The notes below the pieces were generated by a model. It was not told the DNA's origin. It worked only from the letters and a program-made list of their open reading frames with translations, and ran no database searches. This document shows positions 54,601-64,000 of a stretch of 64,000 bases of DNA, piece after piece. The translations under genes were made by a program, and so were the position numbers. This stretch comes from Protonemura montana (taxonomy: Eukaryota > Arthropoda > Insecta > Plecoptera > Nemouridae). The stretch's first letter is position 1. Every line of letters begins with the position of its first letter. The stretch lies in contig OX387609.1 in NCBI GenBank assembly GCA_947568835.1, positions 9,687,660 through 9,751,659 on the forward strand. The letters run 5' to 3'.

Positions 54601-57600
54601 TAGAAACACTAATAACCTCTCAAAAATTGATGCCCAAACGAGGAAATCGAACCCCAATCTCCACCTGTCGTGGATGTTGCTCTAACTTTTTGAGCTACTT
54701 TGACACATCATCTTTGAGAGGATTTTAGTGTTCCTAAACTTAAATCCATAAAATGTGTTTTATCACAAACTCGCAATAAAAATATAAGCAAACTCGAATG
54801 CAAGTGAATTATTAAAACGATGATATTAATTAATTGTAAAAATATACTAACGAAGTAAATTGTACCAATAAATATCCGATAGATAAAATTCATTGAAAAC
54901 AAAAATAAGTTGCAAGTGATCAAAGCTTGCATGGACACAGCGCATCATTTATTGAAGACATATCAATCAGTTGAAAGCAAAACTTAAGCCATTTTTCGAA
55001 GACTTCACAGCCAGTTTTCAACCGATACAAATAGAAACATCGTCGACACAGGAAACACGCTCGTCCACCCTTGCTTAGCGGCCCGACTTTTCAGAGAGCA
55101 CAGCCCCGAAAACCTGGAGGCCAAATCGTATCCCGCAGGACAATTGCTAGCCTCTAGCAAACTAGGCTCGTAAACTGCCCGGCCCTCTCCGTTCCCCGCG
55201 GGACTGTAAACGCAGACCAAAAACTTGCGCACGTCTCTCTCGGAGTCGCCCGCCAAATCTTTCCTGGCACAACCCAGTCGCTCCGAGCTCGCCCAGAGAA
55301 TCTGAGCGATTTGAGCCGTTTCCTTGCGTTCGCGGTACGAAAAAATCTCGGCCGGTCTTATGTCAACGCCGAGGTGATACCAAAGCCTGACGTGGTGCAC
55401 CTCTCTGTACAACGGGTTTGGCGTCAAGCTGTTGTACACGTACTTAGCCTCAACGCTGTCGTTGTACGTGCCGAAATTCATACCGAGCTCGCCGACATTT
55501 TTTAGCTTTGAGCAGATATTCGTGACATTTTCTTTGCACTGATTGACCCACTCGAGGGCGATGTCTTCCAAGTCTTTGTCCCAGACTAACTCCTTCATGT
55601 CGCCCGCCTTCGGCAGATTCAGGTCGAAATAGTTGACGGCCACAAAACTGCGATAGTAGTTGTGGTTGTGCAGCACTTCGTATTTGCTGGTCGTCCCGAT
55701 TTTCGTCCACTTTTGCCGCGGCAAACACGTTTCGTTGCGAAGTTCGTCGGGGAACACGCATTGTTCGATCGACGGGGATAAGTCCTGACAGTTGAGCTTG
55801 CAGAAACCGGAAGATCGAACAACCGCGATCGTGATTGCAAGCACGAACGCGACGGCTTGGCAGCGATTCATTGCAAAACATTCCGTTTAAAAATGTTTAA
55901 TCTCAATGGTTGCTTAGTAACCAATTAATTGTTACTAACAATTGAGATTTGAGTTATAGGTGGCTTATCGTTTTGGTTTCTGTTGTTGCCGATGCTATTT
56001 TGAGCCCCACGTAGTTTAGTGTATTGGCAGCATTGCTAGGCTTGCTGTCAGTGCAGACCCAATAAAACATGGGCACATAACCAGTGGAGCCAACTTTACT
56101 TTGTTCAAAGAGTGAACACACCTTTCTGGGAGAGGCACCACCTGTCGTCTTAGAGTGACGTACGGTCATTTTTAAAACCATTACAAATCATCTCCACTAA
56201 TGTCTGCGGTTCATAAGAAAATTTTTATTATTAGCCAAAGATTGTGAACGGCATTTAAGTTTTCTAACACTTTTATCGAGTAATGAGCACATATATTCAG
56301 TATTATAAAAAGTAAAAAAACTTTGATATCAAAAAATTTGTCTGCAATAGTGTAGGTAGGTCTAGTTCAAGATTGTCAAGGTCTATAAGAAGTGTTTAAG
56401 TGGAATCCATTTCAGTGTCTTCACACTTTGATATCGGGCGTATTAGGGATTCCCAGGCTCGTCACTAGTTGCTTACCTTGGCAGGAGAGGAAACATATTG
56501 CGATGGCTCCAGGTAGCACTTGTCCAAGGGCGTGCGCAAAGCTCGGTACCCGGCGCTGCCGTCGCCGATGGCAACCAGCTCGGCACCGCCACCCTCCATG
56601 AGCGCCGCCATGGCCGGCTCTTTCAGCACACCCTGGTGGCAGTTAACAGAAACGTGTCAAAAAACAGAACTGAAATTTGTTGGTTTACGTCTAATTTTTA
56701 ATATAGCACGTTTATAACCATTTAGAGAGGAAAGTATACAAATAGCAAGAGACCAGAGTTCTTATCCCATACACACTGTTTATAGAGTATCAGTTTCCAT
56801 GGCGACAAAACCCACCTGGAACTCCTTGACGTGCTTGAGCAAGGTCCTGTGTGTTTTCTCCACGGTCTCCCGGATCGCCCAGTACGAGATATCGTTCCAC
56901 CTCGCGATCTTCACGAAGTCCTTCAACTTCTTCTCGATCGGCGCTCGAAGCCGAGAGATTGTCGACTCGGCTCGCTCCGAGAACTGCGTGTAGTGAGCGT
57001 GTAGGTTCCACAGCACGGCCAATACGATAGCTAAAAAACGCAGCGACATGTCAGTATTTCATTGGTTAGTGGGGTTTAATTACGCTCAGCTGTGACAACG
57101 GGTATTGGGCAAGGCGAGTGGAGTTGCTGTACTAACTTTTACCCATCCTACCTCTCTCTCGAACAGAACTGGGTTTCGATCATGTAACTTTTTCGCTAGA
57201 AATCTCGATAAATAAGATTTGTTAACCCTGAAATTTGCTGAGATAACGTTTGTTATCTCTTACGTAACATGATCCCTACGCAGGACATGAGTACGACGGT
57301 CACCCTTCCGATACCTGACCCAGCGCAGTGTTGCTTAACTTCCATTCCTCCAACCTCTCTCCCGAACAGAACTGGTCATGTGTATGATGGTCATCCATCC
57401 AATACCTGACCCAGTGCAGTGTTCCTAAACTTCCATTCCTCCAACCGCTCTCCCAAACAGAACTGGTCATGTGTATGATGGTCACCCTTCCAATACCTGA
57501 CCCAGCGCAGTGTTGCTAAACTTCCATTCCTACAACCTCTCTCCCAAACAGAACTGGTCATGTGTATGATGGTCACCCATCCAATACGTGACCCAGCGCG

Positions 57601-60600
57601 GTGTTGCTGAACTTCCATTCCTCCAACCTCTCTCCCGAACAGAACTGGTCATGTGTATGATGGTCATCCATCCAATACCTGACCCAGTGCAGTGTTCCTA
57701 AACTTCCATTCCTACAACCTCTCTCCCAAACAGAACTGGTCATGTGTATGATGGTCACCCTTCCAATACCTGACCCAGCGCAGTGTTGCTAAACTTCCAT
57801 TCCTACAACCTCTCTCCCAAACAGAACTAGTCATGTGGATGATGGTCACCCATCCAATACCTGACTCAGCGCAGTGTTGCTGAACTCAGTCACTAGCAAC
57901 ACATAACTTCGCAAGTTTGTGACTCACCCGTCCGCTCCGAGGGCAGCATCATCGCTACGTGGCAGTGGAACGTGTAGAGCATCTCGAGCCGCGCCTCGAA
58001 CTCGCCCAGCGGCGCCTCGTCCACGAAACGCTTGAGCGTGTCGACAAAGTCGTCCACCGAGGGCGCCTCCGTTCCGCTAACAAAGCTGTCGACGAGCGAG
58101 TGGAGCAGGAACCACCACCGAGAGGCAGCCTGTCGCGACCTGGCAACAAGAATTAAGATCAATTGCATTCACAGTATATAGAGCTCGGATCGGATATCGA
58201 GAAATCGCAAACAACCAAATTTGATAGCGATTTGAAAATCCAAGGAAAATAAAGTGGAAATATTTTAATATTGGATAATAATTGAATAATTTGTTCTGAT
58301 CGAATGGTTTGCCTAAATTGCTAAATCTGGTTTCATTAGATGTAAAGTGTTGAATCGGCTTTAGATCAGTGTTGTACTGTAGTATTACATGAACTAGGCA
58401 AGACAAAATGCCAAATTACAGTCTCGGTTTTTTCCGGTTCGGGTCCCTGCTTTCCACTCACTTGCGTGCGGTGTTGGCCAAGAACTCCTTCCAGACGTTC
58501 AGCTCCAGGCGCCGCCACGTGACTATGACCCGGGTTACGGACTGCGAGTGATCCACAAGGCTGACCCCCTTGTGTGCGTTCTCCTCCCACTCCTGGAGCT
58601 TGGTCAAGAGGATCTCCAGTCCGGTCAGGAACCGGGACACAGGGCTCGACACCGGGAACTCCAGGATCCGGCCAATGATGGTCAGAGTCTGCAATCAGGG
58701 GCGGGGCTTAGACAAAGACTGGTTGTTGATTGATGGTTTTGAAGACATTTCAAGATGGAGTTTGAGATTTTTGGAGAACTTTGGGTTAAACCTATCCTAT
58801 ACATTCCCTATCTCATTTTAAACCCATTTATCCCTAGTTTATTCTTGTGTCTAAAGCAGGAACAAAAACCAAATTAGACAACAGATCTGGTCCTGGTTTT
58901 TGTAAATTATGAAGTAAGATTCCGGTTACAGGTTCAATTTTTGGGTTCTAATAACGGTTCTAAAAAAAAAGAAAAAAACAGCTCATAATTATGAAATTAT
59001 GATAATTTTGGCACCAATCCAGTTATGCTTTTGGATTGACACCAAATAAATAGATTCACATCTATTGTGAAAGCGCACACCATTTTAATCTATCCGAGTT
59101 AACATAAAAAATTCAAAATTAGATTCATTTGAAATGTCAAATTGAAGTTAAGGTTCCAGTTTCGGATTTGGTTTCAGTCTTTGATCCTCAGGTCAACAAT
59201 GTGAAGATCTCAAAATTTGTTTATTACATATTTTTCCGAACTCCAGATCGGTTCCAACCATTTTCCTGTGTTCCCGACTCCGTACCTGATTCAGCGTAGG
59301 ATGGTCCGGCCACTCCAGCAGCAAAGCCTGGACTCGTAGAGTGAGAGCCTCCAGCACCGGGAGACACTCCTTCACCTGTCGGGATGCAACAATCGGCTCA
59401 GTCCAGAGCGGAACACAGATAACACAACACCGAACAATCCACTCTGACAATCACCATGGACCTAACCTACAAATAACTTGCTACATGTGAGGTTATGAAC
59501 TGTAATTTTCTAGCGTGACAACGGGTTTCACTTTTTACATCGCCAACTGGATCTCTATTCTACAACTTTTTTCAGTGACCACCAGAGAAATCCGGATTAA
59601 TCTGCATCCCAAGTTGTTAATAAACAAATATTGAATTGAATTGACAAAAAAATCAAATAAAATTAGATCAGAATGGAACAAATGAAGGCTCACTCCATTC
59701 AAATGTACTAACTTACAGTTTAGAGTTACCGAGCCGGTGTAAGTTTGTGTGGGAGGTTTTGGAACTGGCGAGGCTAGCATAGAGAATTAGAACTTGGGCT
59801 TTACTAGCAAACAGGCACCTTGGAATAGTAGGGAAAAATGTGAAAAATGCAGAGCTGGCAAAAAAAGCTAGAGACAGATTGAGGTTCTATTATTAGTGTT
59901 TCTGATAATAAAATACTTTGCCCATAGCCAGTATTTGGAATTTAAATCAGATTTCACAACAGTTTGAGGTTATTCTGTGACCAATCTCTAGCTACCTGAT
60001 GTGGTTAGACTCCCCTAATGAACACTAACTGTAAGAAGGTAGAAGTATCAACTTACGTCCTCGACCCTCGAGTCACGGTAAAAGTCGTAGTGCTTGCCGC
60101 CCTTGCCCTTGCGACTCGGACTGGCCTGCAGCGCCTCTCCTGATTGGTGCAGCTTGCGTCCGTCAGCAGCGCTCATGGTCAGCGCCGTCAGCACCACCAG
60201 ACTCGGTGTTAGTGCTGCATCTAGCGCCGGGGTACTGGCGCGGCCCACTCGGTCCATCAGGAGGGTGAACGTCTTGTATCTGGAGGCGCAAGAGGTGATT
60301 AAATAGGTTGGGTTTGTTTGAAGCAATATATTTGAGTTGTATTTATATATATTTGCCTTGCCAAAATCTGGTGGTAGGTGCCTAAAGCATAGTATCATTG
60401 ATTATGAACACTACCACCGTCTCAAAAAAGGAAGCCTAATCGAGGAAGTTTTTGAGACGGTAGTAGGTTGTATTCTTAATAATAAAATACCCTGCGCATT
60501 GCAAGCGTTTGCAATTTAAATAAGATTTCAAATAGTATCATTGGGTTTATAGGTATAAGACAGAGGGTCAGTGCTAATGTTTAATTTCCTGCTGAGCAAA

Positions 60601-62937
60601 CAAGCCACTAGCACGTTGCACCAAGCCTCTTGGCTCAAATCGTAGTTTGTCATTCTGAAGGTGTGCTGATTTTGATTTATTATTGAAGTCTAGGAATTCC
60701 TATGCCAGGAAAAAGCGAAATATACAGACAATTGGCAAAATACCGAGATAAATAATAATGAAAATAATAATAGACCTAATCTGCAAGTCTTATTAGCCTC
60801 ACCTCTCCACCAACGGGGCAACAAAGTCAGGCTTGCCAACCGACCGCGCCGGCTCTATCCAGTTGGCCCGCACCGCGACCCTGACGATATCCGCGTGCGC
60901 TTGACACACGTCGTCGATCTCCTCCTCCGTCAGCAGCGGCATCTCCTCCGAGAGATCGACGTCGACCTCAGTCTGCTCAAGCGTGGGTTCCGTGGTAACG
61001 TCCGCAAAGTCGGCCGCGGAAGATGGGAAGAGCTCCCGCAAGTCCTGGGCCGTCAGCTGGTCGTCCGTCAGAAAGCCACCGCGGTTGGCGGTCCTGAGAA
61101 GGGGAAATTGTTATCTCTTTAAAAAAATATCCAATATTTTCATTCCTGTCTGCTCACAGAATAAAGCTGGATTTTTGTCTTGGGTCTTTCTATAATGGTC
61201 AATAGAGAATTGTAAACAGAATCTTTAATGCATTACCTGTCTCTAGATAGGAGATAGGCAAACAAAAATGCTTTCATAAAAATTATTACAATGGTTTTAA
61301 GACTTAGGTCTACGTTATCTAACCTGCTTATTTATTATTTTATATCAAATTTAATACATTTTTTAACTATTTTTGCAAATTATTTTGAGAAAATTGAATC
61401 TAATGGCGTTTTCGCCTGCACCAGGGCAGGTTTGAAACTTGGGCCAAACACAGCATAAGAAATCTAATAATACACAAGTAAAGCCCCGTTAGGAAATGAT
61501 TCCTTGTGGCACGCCTCTCAAGCTTGACTCACCTCGTCACAAACATGCTGTCTTCCTCGGCCTTCTTTTCCGCAATCTTGCGCTGGTTTTCGCGCCACCC
61601 GGCCACCAGGAGCGCCAGCAGCTCGGTCATCTGTTTCCATGACGACAAGTCCAAGCCTCCCTGCACCAGCGCCAAGTTGCGAAGCTCGTCCAGACTCGAC
61701 CGAACAAGTCTGCGGAAAACCAACAGAGTCAACATCGTTGGAAACGCAGTGGCTTTTGACCGTAGGTGGCGAGAAACGGGTTTGCTGACAAAATTACTGG
61801 CCATGTTGTGATATGTTTGTTGGATCAGAGCAGAGTAGATCTGCTATGGCTTAATGGTAGATGCTAACCGTGCTAAATAGCACAGTTAGCACGGGGCCAC
61901 TGTGAAAATGACAGCTTTAGGTCGGGGTAACTGCTATTGTGGTATGGTGCTATGGCTTGAATGTTGGTGTTAACCATGCTTAATAGCACCGTCAAACAAA
62001 ATGATTATCAAGGCTACAACCACTACATCCAACAACTGTGGCAGCCACTAACTAACCTGAGTCCCTCCAGTGGCAGCTCCTCTGCTGTGAGAACTTTAGC
62101 AAGCACGCTTCGCATGTCACCGCCGGCGCAGTCCTCGATCAGCTGCGGAACTGACTCCACCGGGAAGTGAGCCAGCGAGCCAATCAGGGCCAGCGGGGAA
62201 TCCAACTGCGGCAACTTCGTGCGGAGGATCGTGACGGACTGGAGGTCGGCCGTCACCAGGCGCATGCCGTGGCAGAGCTGGGGCAGATGCAATGTTTTTA
62301 GTGCAATACATATGTTAGATATACGTTATTAGGAACACAAATAATCTCTCAAAAATGTTTGCCCAAATAGGGACTGGCACCCTGATCTCCATCTATCGCT
62401 GGTGTTTCTTTATAAATTTAGCTACTTGGACACATCATTTTTGTGAGTATTTTAGTGCATTCTATTTTTCAGATATTTTTGGACTCAAAAAGAGAGACAA
62501 TGAAGACAACTCACCTGCCTGCTGCCCGACAAAACAGGCTCGACCAGATCTGGATACAAAGCGTAGTCGACGGCAATCTTCTCGCAGAACCGCTTTTGCG
62601 ACTCGAGCCAGTTCTTGATCTCCTGCGACAGGTTTACGGAGCGTTCCGACACGTTTGCGATCTCGCGCTCGATTCGTTTGAGCAGGCCGAAGACCACGTC
62701 GCCGTGCGCCAAGCTCATGGCGTAGTGCAGCGTCTCCTTGGCGAGCGTCTGGAACTTGGAATCTTCCGGCCGGAAAGCGATGACCTTCTGTAATGCCACT
62801 CGTTTAGCTTCGAGCTCGGCGGCTTGGCTACGATAGATCGCGATGAACGGGTGTTGGTAGTAAGTGTCTTCGGGGTCGTGGCCGAGGACTTCGGCTTGGA
62901 GTTTGTAGGCGGTTAGCAAGGCTTCGACGCGGTCCAA
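39667..62937 (-). CDS. MDN1: Midasin (Rea1/MDN1), C-terminal 2,220 residues, partial at 5' end
   Basis: Giant dynein-like AAA ATPase that strips assembly factors from pre-60S ribosomes in the nucleolus and nucleus; its MIDAS domain grips the factors. Exons: 62937-62515, 62277-62057, 61709-61533, 61093-60803, 60279-60057, 59375-59286, 58688-58462, 58139-57928, 57030-56816, 56632-56477, 53573-53388, 52802-52588, 52292-52130, 51430-50660, 50318-50241, 49672-49530, 48818-48677, 48142-47957, 47508-47347, 46913-46847, 46326-46178, 46001-45836, 45665-45352, 45010-44773, 43798-43647, 43140-43008, 42673-42381, 42223-42059, 41403-41129, 40616-40370, 39849-39667. They sum to 6,663 bp with no frame break. 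Landmarks: helical linker (ARWNDISYWAIRETVEKTHR), Asp/Glu-rich region (about 1312-1930, with EDDDHVDPYHGNQ and LDLPDD), then VWA with MIDAS DDSSSM near residue 2019 and LLVVVSDGRG. The AAA ring must lie beyond the right edge. Confidence 0.97.
42249..42292 (-). repeat. Short 5S-SINE head fragment in MDN1 intron
   Basis: TTGCAAGATCGCCGAAGTTA on the minus strand followed by AGCAACACTGC: the 5S-like box region only, about 44 bp. Confidence 0.55.
43255..43355 (-). repeat. Foldback/tRNA-like element fragment
   Basis: Minus-strand GAGCAACACCCGCGACAGGT and GGGTTCAAGTCCCCGTGTGG: the tRNA-like centre with part of one arm, in an MDN1 intron. Confidence 0.6.
43903..44575 (-). repeat. 68-bp minisatellite, array 2 (inverted relative to array 1)
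   Basis: About 10 units in the MDN1 intron between the exons at 45010-44773 and 43798-43647. Unit period is 68 bp. Several units carry a second expansion level, CAACAGCAC repeated two or three times. Frames such as KRWPVLGAVGQEQPTQCVKG are a product of the repeat. Confidence 0.95.
46399..46757 (-). mobile_element. Nearly full-length 5S-derived SINE in MDN1 intron
   Basis: Minus-strand copy with 5S-like head (GTATTGGATGGGTGACCATC), body and most of the 3' part. The final CGTCGTTAAACACC is missing or replaced by T-rich sequence at the left end. Confidence 0.85.
51500..51600 (-). repeat. Foldback/tRNA-like element fragment
   Basis: TAGGAACACTAATCTGTC arm and, on the minus strand, GGGGTTCGAGCCCCCATTAA. 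It lies next to the 771-bp MDN1 exon. A further arm-like piece is near 51790-51840. Confidence 0.55.
52853..53060 (+). repeat. Direct duplication of about 90 bp, offset 117 bp
   Basis: GTCAGGTGTCAAC, GACTCGACCATCTAAGCTGT, GTTGCCAACTC and CCCCCACCCCTTCC occur twice in the same order with a few changes, in an MDN1 intron. Confidence 0.85.
53600..53930 (+). mobile_element. Foldback-family pieces: arm with palindrome, then separate tRNA-like head
   Basis: About 53608-53688 has the arm (GAGTAGTGTTTCTAATAATA) and CGCATTGCAAGCGTTTGCAA. About 53850-53925 has a tRNA-like TAGCTCAATTGGTTAGAGCA with GGGGTTCAAGTCTCC. About 150 bp of other sequence lies between. Confidence 0.6.
54541..54735 (-). mobile_element. 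Foldback element with tRNA-like centre, best-preserved order
   Basis: From left: ATTTAAATTGCAAGCGCTTG palindrome, TTATTAGAAACACTAATAAC arm, tRNA-like centre on the minus strand (AGCTCAAAAAGTTAGAGCAA, GGGGTTCGATTTCC), then TTTGAGAGGATTTTAGTGTT, which is the arm inverted. It lies just 3' of the nested CAP gene. Confidence 0.65.
55005..55871 (-). CDS. Secreted CAP-superfamily (SCP/TAPS, venom-allergen-5-like) protein, intronless, nested in MDN1 intron
   Basis: 288 aa. Signal peptide (about 1-20, VAFVLAITIAVVRSS), a Cys-containing N-terminal segment, then a CAP domain: LHNHNYYRS, MKELVWDKDLEDIALEWVNQ C, GELGMNFG, HHVRLWYHLGVDI, IAQILWASSERLGCA and VCVYSPAGNGEG. The CAP1 His of the usual HYTQ motif is missing (TAQIAQ), so the metal-binding cavity is probably altered. 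Several Cys remain for disulfides. The gene sits on the same strand as MDN1, inside the intron between MDN1 exons 56632-56477 and 53573-53388. It has no introns of its own, which would fit a retroposed copy, though no poly(A) tail is evident. Role unknown; family members range from venom and salivary proteins to reproductive proteins. Confidence 0.88.
   Translation of the reverse strand: MNRCQAVAFVLAITIAVVRSSGFCKLNCQDLSPSIEQCVFPDELRNETCLPRQKWTKIGTTSKYEVLHNHNYYRSFVAVNYFDLNLPKAGDMKELVWDKDLEDIALEWVNQCKENVTNICSKLKNVGELGMNFGTYNDSVEAKYVYNSLTPNPLYREVHHVRLWYHLGVDIRPAEIFSYRERKETAQIAQILWASSERLGCARKDLAGDSERDVRKFLVCVYSPAGNGEGRAVYEPSLLEASNCPAGYDLASRFSGLCSLKSRAAKQGWTSVFPVSTMFLFVSVENWL
55899..55958 (-). promoter_or_regulatory. 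Candidate promoter of the CAP gene: TATA-like site plus about 50-bp imperfect palindrome
   Basis: TATAAC on the minus strand (55953-55958) is followed downstream by an imperfect palindrome at 55899-55949: AATCTCAAT-GTTGCTTAGTAACCAATT against its inverted arm AATTGTTACTAACAATTGAG. The palindrome would sit near the start site or in the 5' leader. Confidence 0.4.
57297..57890 (-). repeat. Tandem array of 5S-SINE heads, about 6 units of 91 bp
   Basis: Units read ACCTGACCCAGCGCAGTGTT, GCTTAACTTCCATTCCTCCA, CTCTCTCCCGAACAGAACTG, GTCATGTGTATGATGGTCAC on the plus strand (5S-like on the minus strand). Each unit joins the 5S C-box side to the first bases of the SINE body and drops the rest. A partial body fragment precedes at about 57095-57170. 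It lies in the MDN1 intron before the exon 58139-57928. Confidence 0.9.
59885..59965 (+). repeat. Foldback-family arm/tail fragment
   Basis: ATTAGTGTTTCTGATAATAA then TTTAAATCAGATTTCACA; the central palindrome is degraded. Confidence 0.5.
60395..60530 (+). mobile_element. Foldback-family element with a perfect short hairpin and no tRNA-like centre
   Basis: CACTACCACCGTCTCAAAAA and its inverted copy TTTTTGAGACGGTAGTAGG lie about 25 bp apart, followed by TTCTTAATAATAAAATACCC and GCGCATTGCAAGCGTTTGCA. The tRNA-like module is replaced by a short loop. Confidence 0.6.
62320..62460 (-). mobile_element. Foldback element with degraded tRNA-like centre
   Basis: TTATTAGGAACACAAATAATCTC arm (in part), a minus-strand tRNA-like centre with weak boxes, and ACATCATTTTTGTGAGTATT at the other end. 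It lies in the MDN1 intron between 62515 and 62277. Confidence 0.5.
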
Positions 62938-64000
62938 CTGCGGAAGGAGAGCAGGCGTGAAGGCAAGACGTAGTCACGGAGAAAGTTTGTTTTACTTTCA
63001 AGTCCAGAGCCAAGTGCCATGAGGCTCGGAAAATATTATTTTATATAAATTCAGGGAATTCCGATTTGAAATGAATGGTAACCGTCCCAGATTATGCCTT
63101 GTTCAATTTACGTCTTCAAAAGGTGGACAGGCGATAAAATTAGACTAATTCAACGGAGTTACGATTGAAATGTCATGAACATGACTGTTCATGACGTTCT
63201 AAATGTGGTCTTAAAGTCACGTAGAATCAAGCAATAAATTCAAACACAAGTTTCGCAACATCTCTTTGTGGAGCTTTAAACAACGACAGTAGCATGTGTA
63301 TTCTCGGTTTTAACATCGATTACCTCCCGAATTATTTCACCAGCAAAGTCTCAGCAATAAGACAACACAACAATAAGCACTACGCTCACTCTGGGCCTAG
63401 GTAACCTAGGTAACTGAGAGAACACGTAAGAACTTTGCATAATCATCGGTACAAAATTTGAAGTGAAAGTGACAAATAGTGGTTGTTGTATCCAATAAGT
63501 GTGAGGGTCGATGCTCTGATTAGTAATTAGGGAATTATGTTTACTTTTCATTGAAAGCATCGAAAGCACACAATTTAAAAAATGAGGTGAGTTTTAAAAA
63601 CAAAAAAAAATTAAGCTGGACTCTTTACAACAATGTTTCGTTTTGACAAATTTACAAAATTGGCAATGCCCATATCTTGCAGTCATGAATAAATCAAGGG
63701 ATCAAAACATACAAATAAATGTGACTGTCCTTTGAAATCAGGTTTCCATCATAGGCAAAAGATAACATACATCCAACAGAAATAAGAGCATTTAGTAAAT
63801 TTGCAATATTAGTTGGTAGAGAATGGCATTAGTCATAAAAAAAATGGTCTTAAACTAAGACTGGACTCTCCCGTCAAACGTAATGCAACAAACATGCAAG
63901 CCCAGTCCTATGATCTCATCTCAACCCAACCCAAGTTGGTTTGTTACACCACAGACCTCATCTGCTGTGTCCTATCCCAAATATCCCAGTTCTGTGCAAT
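62938..64000. other. MDN1 intron running off the window; nothing else seen
   Basis: The acceptor CCTTCCGCAG lies at the border of the exon starting at 62937. No further midasin exon or repeat array is recognisable up to the right edge. Confidence 0.6.

Overview
This is a piece of an animal nuclear genome, almost certainly an arthropod and most likely an insect or other hexapod. Reasons: spliced genes with GT-AG introns; GC-rich exons in AT-rich, repeat-filled introns; an insect-type 7TM gustatory receptor; a CLIP-domain serine protease of the Snake type; CCHamide/bombesin-like neuropeptide receptors; 5S-rRNA-derived and tRNA-derived retroposons. The species cannot be named from the sequence. 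I rebuilt exons by hand from reading frame, splice sites and remembered family landmarks. In every multi-exon model the exon lengths keep frame to a stop codon.

Layout. 0.25-8.4 kb (+): 3' half of an ABCB full transporter (linker, second membrane domain, second nucleotide-binding domain) in 11 exons, with three tandem-repeat arrays in its introns. 10.0-11.0 and 13.3-14.3 kb (+): two intronless, tandem neuropeptide-receptor-like GPCRs, both lacking the DRY motif. A third, coding-less copy of the flanks follows at 15.5-16.0 kb. 17.2-24.4 kb (+): complete CLIP-domain serine protease, 8 exons, 437 aa, with a 1.3-kb 20-bp minisatellite in one intron. 25.75-26.96 kb (+): intronless gustatory receptor. 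28.5-34.7 kb (-): ATAD2/Yta7-type AAA protein in which the bromodomain appears to be missing. 34.7-39.7 kb: no gene seen, many tRNA-like and tandem repeats. 39.7-62.9 kb (-): C-terminal 2,220 residues of midasin (MDN1) in 31 exons, including the acidic domain and the MIDAS/VWA domain. An intronless CAP-superfamily secreted-protein gene is nested in one midasin intron on the same strand.

The genes do not form one pathway. Midasin (60S ribosome maturation) and the ATAD2-like factor (chromatin) are housekeeping-type nuclear AAA proteins lying head to tail. The left half holds membrane and secreted proteins of the fast-evolving kind. The unusual material is mostly the receptor pair, the bromodomain-less ATAD2, and the repeats: a 5S-derived SINE whose 5S head is repeatedly tandem-amplified, a foldback element with a tRNA-like centre, and a 68-bp minisatellite in two inverted arrays around the midasin 3' end.
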